DNA from: a virus
Reading direction: 5' to 3' (one strand)
Length of the DNA stretch: 34,965 nt
Virus record (IMG/VR): IMGVR_UViG_3300044838_000030
Coordinates: 1 to 34,965 of that record
In this document: one piece after another, positions 11,920-18,220 of the stretch
Layout: each line of letters starts with the position of its first letter
Numbering within the stretch: position 1 is the stretch's first letter
Program-made: the position numbers and the translations under genes
Notes under the pieces: generated by a model
Databases searched by the model: none
Told to the model about the DNA's origin: nothing
What the model saw: only the letters and a program-made list of their open reading frames with translations

Positions 11920-13872
11920 GTGGCCAGACTGGGTAGGGCGACACCCCAGCGCCACCCGCAGCAACTCCTCCCCCTCTTTGGCGCGGTCGGCGGCACCCAG
12001 GCGCTCACCAGCACGGCTGCGACGGCCACCGCCGCCAGCGCCTCCCTGCTGGCAGCTCAGGCCGTCTCCTCCGCCGGCGCAGGGATTACTGGGAGTAGCG
12101 CCAACCTCAGCGGCGTCCAGGCAGTAACTTCGATTGCGGCCGCAGTCACGTCTGCCGTCGCCACCCTCAAAGCAGCCCAAGCCCTCGCCTCCACGGCAGC
12201 GGCGACCACTACCGCATTGGCGAGCGTCACTGCTGCTGATGCGCTCTCTTCTAGCGCAGCCGCAACCACAGCCGCGAGCGCCACTCTAATCGCAGCCGAC
12301 AAGCTGTCCTCGACTGGAGCCGCGGCTACGGCATCTATTGCGACGCTCTCCGCACAAGAGGCGCTGATCAGCACGGCGGCGACCGTCACAGCCGCTTCCG
12401 CCGCACTCACCGAAATCGTCTTGAGTGCGCTGACCTCGACGGCAGCGAGCACCACCGCAGCTAGTGCCTCGCTCCTGAGTCAGGGCGCGCTCACTTCGAC
12501 CGGTGCCGGGATCTCGGCTGCGAGCGCGGCATTGGTCGAGAAAGGCGGGCTCTCCTCGGTTGGAGCGAGCGCGACTGCATCCAGCGCAGCCTTACTGGCG
12601 GCGCAGGTGTTGTCGTCAGTGGCTGCTGGGACGACGGCTGCTTCTGCAGCGCTTACATATGTCCTCGCACTCGTTTCCACGGCCAGCAGCGCTACAGCGG
12701 CGTCCGGCACCTTGATTCAGGCAGCAGCGCTGACATCAACTGCATCTGGCACGACGGCAGCGAATGCGAGCCTCACCGCCGCACAGGCGCTGAGTTCGCC
12801 GGCCGCGTCCATCAGCGCCGCATCGGCATCACTCAGCGCAGCGCAGGCGTTGATCTCTACGGGCGCGGGCATCTCGGGCGCATCAGCTTCCTTGCTGGTC
12901 GCTCAGGTGCTCATATCGACGGGAGTCGCTCTCTCTGCGGCATCAGCATCGCTGCGAGAAGCAGCAGCCCTTACTTCTACGGCAGCGGGTATGACATCAG
13001 CGTCGGCGACCATCAGCGGCGGCTCAGGGAGCGCTCTTTCTTCCACTGCGGCCTCCGTCTCCGCCGCCTCAGCATCTTTGCTGGAAGCCGCCGCGCTGAC
13101 GAGTACAGCAAGCACGGCTAGCTCGTCATCGGCACAGCTGCTCGAGCAGGCACGTCTTACATCGACCGCCGCCGGCCTCACGGCCGCCAGTGCATCCCTC
13201 AGCGCGGTGCAGGCACTCACGTCTACGGCTGCAGGTGCGACGGCCGCGTCCGCGTCTCTCCTGGCCGCCCAAGTCCTGCAAAGCACTGCAGCAGGCGCTA
13301 CGGCATCAAGCGCTGCTCTGCTGGCCAAGCAAGCGTTGCTCAGCACGGGTGCAGCCCTTACTGGAGCCAGCGCGACCATCTCAGCCGGGGTCAGTCAACT
13401 ATCCAGCACCGCAGCGGGTATCTCAGGGGCTTCGGCCAATCTCACGGCCAAAGATGTCCTGGCATCGACAGCCGCTGCTGCGAGCAGCTCGAGCGCTGTG
13501 TTTGTAGAGCTTGGCACGCTGAGTTCGACGGCCTCAGGATCGACCAGCAGCAGCGGCGTGCTCAAAGCCGGCCTGGCGATCACCAGCAGTGCCAGGGGTA
13601 TCACCGCAGCGGTTGCGATTCTCAGCGCCGCCCTGCCCGGCAGTTTGAGCAGCACAGCGCCGGCGATCACGGGCGGAACACTGACGTGGTGGCCGCTCCT
13701 GCTCGCCACTGGCACCGATCGAACCGCCGCATCCGCAGCCTTGGATGGATTCGTGGTTCTGGCGACGTCTGGTAACGCCAACGCAGCCACGACCAGCTCG
13801 GATGCGACCAATAGCAGCACGCCCAAGGACGCATTGGTGACGACGGCCAGCCCTGCTGATTCCCTCGCCTAG
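11920..13872 (+). CDS. Giant Ser/Thr/Ala-rich repeat protein, putative fibre
   Basis: A 650-residue protein starting at GTG 11920, with no clear ribosome site. From residue 28 to about 575 it consists of roughly 27 tandem repeats of 20 residues, consensus [AV]L[ST]STAAGxTAASASLxAAQ, with conserved Leu at positions 2 and 16 and small residues elsewhere. There are almost no charged and no aromatic residues. Four units carry 1-3 residue insertions. A short non-repeat C-terminus (LTWWPLLLATGTDRTAASAALDGFVVLA...) may be a cap or trimerisation end. The regular spacing suggests a beta-solenoid or a fibrous trimer. It is also an obvious candidate acceptor for O-glycosylation. The ends carry AGGGCAAYC elements. 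Confidence 0.75.
   Translation: MARLGRATPQRHPQQLLPLFGAVGGTQALTSTAATATAASASLLAAQAVSSAGAGITGSSANLSGVQAVTSIAAAVTSAVATLKAAQALASTAAATTTALASVTAADALSSSAAATTAASATLIAADKLSSTGAAATASIATLSAQEALISTAATVTAASAALTEIVLSALTSTAASTTAASASLLSQGALTSTGAGISAASAALVEKGGLSSVGASATASSAALLAAQVLSSVAAGTTAASAALTYVLALVSTASSATAASGTLIQAAALTSTASGTTAANASLTAAQALSSPAASISAASASLSAAQALISTGAGISGASASLLVAQVLISTGVALSAASASLREAAALTSTAAGMTSASATISGGSGSALSSTAASVSAASASLLEAAALTSTASTASSSSAQLLEQARLTSTAAGLTAASASLSAVQALTSTAAGATAASASLLAAQVLQSTAAGATASSAALLAKQALLSTGAALTGASATISAGVSQLSSTAAGISGASANLTAKDVLASTAAAASSSSAVFVELGTLSSTASGSTSSSGVLKAGLAITSSARGITAAVAILSAALPGSLSSTAPAITGGTLTWWPLLLATGTDRTAASAALDGFVVLATSGNANAATTSSDATNSSTPKDALVTTASPADSLA
12001..13644 (+). 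repeat. About 27 coding repeats of 60 bases
   Basis: Each unit encodes 20 residues with the pattern L-S/T-S-T-A-A/G...T-A-A-S-A-S-L. At DNA level the units are well diverged, with different codons for the same residues, so they are old or under selection at protein level rather than fresh duplications. Insertions occur in the units ending near 12426, 13032, 13395 and 13644. Confidence 0.8.
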
Positions 13873-13893
13873 GGCAACCCTCCAAAGTCGCCA

Positions 13894-14229
13894 ATGTCGA
13901 TCGAAATGGCGAACTGCTACGACGTGGGGAGTTTGGTGCGGACTTCAGAGACGTTCACCAGCCTCGCAACCGGGCTCCCAGCAGATCCCGCCACAGTCAA
14001 ATTGATGTGGCAGATCGTCCCTAACGGCCAGGGTTCACCGGGTGCCACCACCACCTGGACGTACCTGGGCGCAGGGTCGATCGTCAAGGACGGAACCGGC
14101 CTCTACCATGCCGACCTGGACACCACCGCGCTGCCCGGCCAGTGGCAGGGAGCATGGGTCTGCCCTCCCGGCTCAGGTCAGACCGCGGTGGACTGGATCT
14201 TCGTGGTTTTACCGAGCCCGGTGCATTGA
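13894..14229 (+). CDS. Phage structural protein, small beta domain
   Basis: A 111-residue protein starting at ATG 13894 (ATG 13906 is possible). It shows the pattern of a common small phage domain: YDVGSLVRTSETF...GLPADPATVKLMWQIVPNG, then TTTWTYLGAGSIVKDGTGLYHADLDTTALPGQWQGAWV, then WIFVVLPSP. DP-x-TV, DGTGLYHADLDTT and PG-x-W are the typical landmarks. It follows the repeat protein and is likely a virion or fibre-associated domain. The function of the family is not established to my knowledge. Confidence 0.6.
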   Translation: MSIEMANCYDVGSLVRTSETFTSLATGLPADPATVKLMWQIVPNGQGSPGATTTWTYLGAGSIVKDGTGLYHADLDTTALPGQWQGAWVCPPGSGQTAVDWIFVVLPSPVH

Positions 14230-14308
14230 TGGTGCCCTTGGTTTACGCCCCCTACCCCTTACCGGCGCTAGGTTCTAGGCCCACCCCTTATGCCACCACG
14301 GTCTACTG
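14230..14308 (+). other. Non-coding gap before the packaging module
   Basis: A 79-base gap between the structural group and the HNH/terminase pair. It is pyrimidine-rich (ACGCCCCCTACCCCTTACC) and holds a short direct repeat CTAGG-TT-CTAGG (14268-14279). It is one of two candidate places for a packaging signal, without direct evidence. Confidence 0.3.
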
Positions 14309-14749
14309 ATGAAGACCTGCCCCATCCACGCTACTATCCTCAGCCCCAAGCAGCACTGCCCACGTTGCCCACCCCGCAGCTTCAGTGGCGAAGGTCTACA
14401 GAGTAGGCACTCCACCGCATGGCGTCGGTACAGCCAGCGCACCCTCTCTGCCCGCCCCCTCTGTGAGCACCACCTTGCACAGGGGGTGGTAGTGCCTAGC
14501 ACCGAGGTCCACCACCTCGTGGACCGTGCTGACGGCGGTGAACTGTTCCCTGGTGACGATGGCGTTGTGGCCCTGTGCAAGCCTTGTCATGCGAAAGAAA
14601 CGCGAGCCAAGCAAATCGAGAATTCGAGTTCGGATTCGCGAAGGGGGGGAGGGTCTGTCGCGCAAAAAAAGAAAATTTCCTGCGCGCCCGTGGCCCTAGA
14701 CGCAAGTGAAACCGACATTCGGACGCCGCTTTGGCCATTCGTCGCGTAA
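14309..14749 (+). CDS. HNH endonuclease next to the terminase
   Basis: A 146-residue protein. N-terminal CP(x)H...CPRCP forms a zinc knuckle. The HNH core follows: STAWRRYSQRTLSARPLCEHHLAQG, then TEVHHLVDRADGGELFPGDDGVVALCKPCHAKETR, with VHH, the DN-equivalent DDG and the final CKPCH. HNH proteins beside the large terminase are usual in HK97-like phages and are needed with the terminase for cos cleavage and DNA packaging in several of them. The last 40 residues are low-complexity and cross a peculiar A-tract (14659-14686). The end overlaps the terminase start by 19 bases. Confidence 0.85.
   Translation: MKTCPIHATILSPKQHCPRCPPRSFSGEGLQSRHSTAWRRYSQRTLSARPLCEHHLAQGVVVPSTEVHHLVDRADGGELFPGDDGVVALCKPCHAKETRAKQIENSSSDSRRGGGSVAQKKKISCAPVALDASETDIRTPLWPFVA
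14659..14686. other. A-tract flanked by an inverted repeat
   Basis: CGCGCA (14659-14664) and TGCGCG (14681-14686) bracket a 16-base AT-rich core containing A6-G-A4-T3. In a GC-rich phage this is striking and lies just upstream of the terminase start. It could be a bent-DNA protein site, a packaging-initiation element or an mRNA structure controlling the terminase. It also falls in the non-conserved tail of the HNH gene. Confidence 0.4.
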
Positions 14750-16419
14750 TTCCCGCAGGTCCGACGAATGCTGCGAACTGCGCGCGCTGCGGAGGGCCGA
14801 TGCCTGCCTTCTCGGGGATGGGCCGGCCTCGGGTTCACTGCGAGAAGTGTCGCAAGCCGAGGGTGCAAGAACGGCCCGAAAAGCCGCAAATGCGCTCCAA
14901 GGTGCTCTCAAAGGCGGGTCTAGACCACAAAACACCAGATTTTCCGCTTGGAAACCCGGATTTCCGCGATTTCGACGTGATTTCAGGCTCGGGGCCGTTC
15001 ACGCTCGAGCATTTCCGGGACTGGACGAGCCGGCTCGAGCTCGACAACGGCGAGATGTGGAATCTCGAGGATTTCCAGGCGGCGTTCGTCGCGGATCTAT
15101 TTTCCGGCGTCCCTGAGTGCTGGCTGGTGATCCCGGAGGGCAACGGCAAGACCACGCTGGCGGCTGGGCTCGCGCTCTACCATGCCCAATTCCGCAAGAC
15201 CGCGTGGGTTCCGGTGGCCGCGGCGGCGACCGAGCAAGCACAGATCCTCTATCGACAGGCCGAGGGGTTGGTGATGCGCTCCGACTCGCTCGGCAAGCGG
15301 TTCCGGTGTCTCGAAGGTTATCGCCGGATCAACTGCGAGGAGTCCAACTCGCGGATCCAGATCTTCTCGGCTGACGACAAGACCGGAGACGGCGTGATCC
15401 CCACGCTCTGCATCGTCGACGAGGTCCATCGCCATCGGGACATGCGTTTGTATCGGACCTGGAGAGGCAAGCTGGCCAAGCGCAAGGGCCAGATGGTGGC
15501 GATTTCGACCGCCGGCGAGCCTGGGAGCGAGTTCGAGGAGACCCGAGCGCGGATCCGCCAGCAGAGTCCCGTGGTCGAACGTAAGGAGACCTTCCTGCGC
15601 GCAGTGTCCCCCCATCTGGTACTCCACGAGTACGCCGTCCCGGAGGACGGTGACGTCGAGGACATTGCCCTCGTGAAGCGTGCCAACCCCTTCTCGGGCG
15701 TGACCACCGAGATCCTCACCGAGAAACTGGGCAGCCCGACCATGGTGCTGGCTCACTGGCGGCGGTTCGTCTGCAACCTCCCGACCCGGAGCGACAACGC
15801 GGCGATCACCGAGCAGGAATGGGCCAATGCCAAGACGTCAGAGCAGGTTCCCGCCGGAGTCCCGGTGGCCTGCGGTCTGGACGTGGCCTGGAAGCTCGAC
15901 ACCACCGCGATCGTGCCGCTGTGGTGGAAGAGTGAGCAGGAGCGGATTTTCGGCGCCGCCAAGGTCTTGACCCCTCCGCGAGACGGGAACTCGCTCGACC
16001 ACAAGCTGATCGAGGCCGCGTTCATCGAGATCAACCAGCGCAACCCGATCTCGATGGTGGTGATGGATATCACCCGCGCCGAGCAGCTGGCGACGTGGTT
16101 GTCCGAGACGATCGGCTGCGTCGTCGTCGAGCGGGGTCAGACGGATGTCTTTGCCCGCACTGATTACGAGCGGTTCATGGAAGCCCTTCGACTGGGCTGG
16201 CTGAAGCATCAGGGCGACGCCGACCTGACCAAGCACGCCCTCAACGCCATCGCCAAGCTCCTGCCGACCGGCGGGGCGAGATTCACCCGTCCGGCGCAGT
16301 CCTGGACGGCATCTCTGCAGGACCAGCGGGTCGTCGACGCTCTGATCGCCGCGGCCATGGTGCATTGCGTCGCCGCCACCAACATCGAAGAGGCCGTCCC
16401 GCTGGTGGCGTTTGCCTGA
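14731..16419 (+). CDS. terL: Large terminase subunit with N-terminal zinc ribbon
   Basis: A 562-residue protein. The start is taken at TTG 14731, the only start codon in frame before the N-terminal Cys pairs (CARC at 17-20, CEKC at 37-40, GRPR between); ATG 14800 would split this ribbon. ATPase: Walker A-like PEGNGKTT at 135-142, Walker B LCIVDE at 226-231, coupling motif ISTAGE at 259-263. Nuclease: RNase H-like fold with Asp at GLDVAW (384), VVMDITRAEQL (446) and QRVVDALI (536). It packages DNA into the prohead with the portal. The zinc ribbon is unusual for a terminase and may be a fused small-subunit-like DNA-recognition part. No separate small subunit was recognised. Confidence 0.9.
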   Translation: MAIRRVIPAGPTNAANCARCGGPMPAFSGMGRPRVHCEKCRKPRVQERPEKPQMRSKVLSKAGLDHKTPDFPLGNPDFRDFDVISGSGPFTLEHFRDWTSRLELDNGEMWNLEDFQAAFVADLFSGVPECWLVIPEGNGKTTLAAGLALYHAQFRKTAWVPVAAAATEQAQILYRQAEGLVMRSDSLGKRFRCLEGYRRINCEESNSRIQIFSADDKTGDGVIPTLCIVDEVHRHRDMRLYRTWRGKLAKRKGQMVAISTAGEPGSEFEETRARIRQQSPVVERKETFLRAVSPHLVLHEYAVPEDGDVEDIALVKRANPFSGVTTEILTEKLGSPTMVLAHWRRFVCNLPTRSDNAAITEQEWANAKTSEQVPAGVPVACGLDVAWKLDTTAIVPLWWKSEQERIFGAAKVLTPPRDGNSLDHKLIEAAFIEINQRNPISMVVMDITRAEQLATWLSETIGCVVVERGQTDVFARTDYERFMEALRLGWLKHQGDADLTKHALNAIAKLLPTGGARFTRPAQSWTASLQDQRVVDALIAAAMVHCVAATNIEEAVPLVAFA

Positions 16420-16718
16420 TGGCCGCTGAAATCTGCATCCAGAGCTTCGCCAGCGGGAACAGCCGTTTCGTGGTGGGAGATGCAGCGGACTCGGGCGATT
16501 CGGTGGTGTCGTCGCACTCGGCCTTCTTCGAGCTGGTCACTCCCGCGTCAACGAGCGTCGCCACGGTCTCGTTCGCCTACGGCACGCAGGTGATTAATCG
16601 CGGTGATGCCCTCGCCAGCAACCATGCAGCGGTCGGCGCCGCGCCGGGCTACTTCACCTCCGCCGGCACTGCGCCGGCTCAGATAGCTCGGAAAGAGCGT
16701 CTCGGAGCGCATCGCTGA
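16419..16718 (+). CDS. Hypothetical protein between terminase and portal
   Basis: A 99-residue protein whose ATG shares a base with the terminase stop (TGATG), and whose stop shares a base with the portal ATG. Beta-rich (FASGNSRFVVGDAADSGDSVVSSHSAFFELVTPASTSVATVSFAYGTQVI) with a C-terminal Ala-rich tail. Small proteins in this position are common in HK97-like phages, but no family was recognised. Confidence 0.65.
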   Translation: MAAEICIQSFASGNSRFVVGDAADSGDSVVSSHSAFFELVTPASTSVATVSFAYGTQVINRGDALASNHAAVGAAPGYFTSAGTAPAQIARKERLGAHR

Positions 16719-18220
16719 TGGCCAATGCCTTCTATCGCGCCCTCGGGCGTCTGACCGGCTCTTCGCAGCGGAGCGATCCGTTCGCGCAGGTTCCTTTCGG
16801 GCAGTGGCTGAGTGAGTTCATCTACAACGGCTCGGCCTACCCCTTCGCGATCAATCAGTCGATCCAGGGCAACAAGGAGAACGTCCCCCACAACTTCGTC
16901 TCTTATACGTCGGCGATGTACAAGAGCAACGGGGCGGTATTCGCGGTGGAGCTGTCGCGCCTGCTGCTGTTCAGCGAGGCGCGCTTCCAATATCAGCACA
17001 TCCGTAATGGCCGACCGACCGATCTGTGGGGCGACCGCGACCATGAGGACTATCGGGACGAATGCAGATCACGCGACGAGAAGCCGAGCCGATCGCTTCA
17101 GATCCTAGAGACGCCCTGGTCCGGTGCCACCACTGGCGATCTCCTGGCTCGAGCCATGCAGGATGCTGATCTCTCGGGCAATTTCTACGGCGTACGTCGC
17201 AATGACCAGATCAAGCGTCTGCGCCCCGACTGGACGAGCATCCTGCTGGGAACCAACGGCGAGAGCATCAGCGAGGCGCAACTGGCGTTGCCTGGAGATG
17301 TCGACGCTGAGCCGATCGCCTACCTCTACCAACCAGGGGGACATGCTTCGGGTCGGCCGATCGAGACCTTCCTGCCCGAGGATGTCGTTCACTTCGCCCC
17401 GATCCCTGACCCCTTGGCGACGTTTCGGGGGATGTCCTGGCTGACGCCGATCATCCGCGAGATCATGGCGGACTCGGCGGCGACGTCGCACAAGCTCGCG
17501 TTCTTCGAGAACGGCGCCACTGCCAACATGATCGTCTCTCTCGACCCGTCGATCCAGAAGGCCGCCTTCGACGCGTGGGTCAAGACCTTCCGCATGGAGC
17601 ACGAGGGGCTGGCGAACGCCTACAAGACCATATACTTGGGCGGCGGGGCCAAGGTGGACGTAGTCGGTGCCGACATGAAGCAGATGGACTTCAAGACAGT
17701 CCAAGGCGCCGGGGAAACGAGGATCGCCGCCGCCGGTAGAGTCCCCCCGATCATCGCTGGACTCTCCGAAGGGCTGGAGGCCGCCACCTACGCCAACTAC
17801 GGACAGGCGCGGCGGGCCTTCGCCGATTTGTTCGCACGCCCTGCCTGGCGCAATTTCGCGGGTTCGCTCGAACGCATTCTTCCGCCTCCCGGTGGTTCGC
17901 GCCTTTGGTATGACGACCGCGACATCTCCTTCCTTCAAGAGAACCGCAAGGACGCTGCGGACATCCTTTTGGTGAAAGCTCAGGCGATCTCGGCGTTGTT
18001 TATGGCCGGATATGACCCCGACTCGATTATCACTGCTGTGGAAGGTGAGGATCTCACGCAACTCGAGCACACAGGCGTGCCATCCGTGCAGGTGCAGCCA
18101 ACCGTTGGCACGGCTCCCACTGCACGGCCTGCCTTGCCCGCACCGAAGCCCAGCAACGGCAAGGTCGCATCTGCGCGAATCTTGGCACCGTGGCTGCCTG
18201 GAGAACGCAATGACAGCTGA
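16718..18220 (+). CDS. Portal protein, HK97 type
   Basis: A 500-residue protein, within the usual range. Landmarks of phage portals: SYTSAMYKSNGAVFAVELSRLLLFSEARF, the wing part RSLQILETPWSGATTGDLLARAMQDADLSGNFYGVR, FLPEDVVHFAPIPDP...FRGMSWLTPI, the clip/stem stretch HKLAFFENGATANMIVSL, and ETRIAAAGRVPPIIAGLSEGLEAATYANYGQARRAFADLF. It forms the dodecameric DNA gate at one capsid vertex and docks the terminase. The C-terminus is Pro/Ala-rich and disordered. It overlaps the protease start by 11 bases. Confidence 0.92.
   Translation: MANAFYRALGRLTGSSQRSDPFAQVPFGQWLSEFIYNGSAYPFAINQSIQGNKENVPHNFVSYTSAMYKSNGAVFAVELSRLLLFSEARFQYQHIRNGRPTDLWGDRDHEDYRDECRSRDEKPSRSLQILETPWSGATTGDLLARAMQDADLSGNFYGVRRNDQIKRLRPDWTSILLGTNGESISEAQLALPGDVDAEPIAYLYQPGGHASGRPIETFLPEDVVHFAPIPDPLATFRGMSWLTPIIREIMADSAATSHKLAFFENGATANMIVSLDPSIQKAAFDAWVKTFRMEHEGLANAYKTIYLGGGAKVDVVGADMKQMDFKTVQGAGETRIAAAGRVPPIIAGLSEGLEAATYANYGQARRAFADLFARPAWRNFAGSLERILPPPGGSRLWYDDRDISFLQENRKDAADILLVKAQAISALFMAGYDPDSIITAVEGEDLTQLEHTGVPSVQVQPTVGTAPTARPALPAPKPSNGKVASARILAPWLPGERNDS

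Noticed and set aside
12001-13644. CRISPR array
   Set aside because: The periodicity is 60 bases in frame with protein repeats, copies are diverged, and there are no conserved repeat/unique spacer blocks or cas genes.
12057-13826. Minus-strand frames of 130-160 residues inside the repeat gene
   Set aside because: They are Ala/Val-rich mirror images of the plus-strand repeats, an effect of GC-rich, repeat-biased codons; no starts with ribosome sites.
14706-15116. Plus-strand frame of 136 residues overlapping the terminase start, as a small terminase
   Set aside because: Arg/Ala-rich with no helix-turn-helix; it runs over the terminase zinc ribbon and Walker region in another frame.
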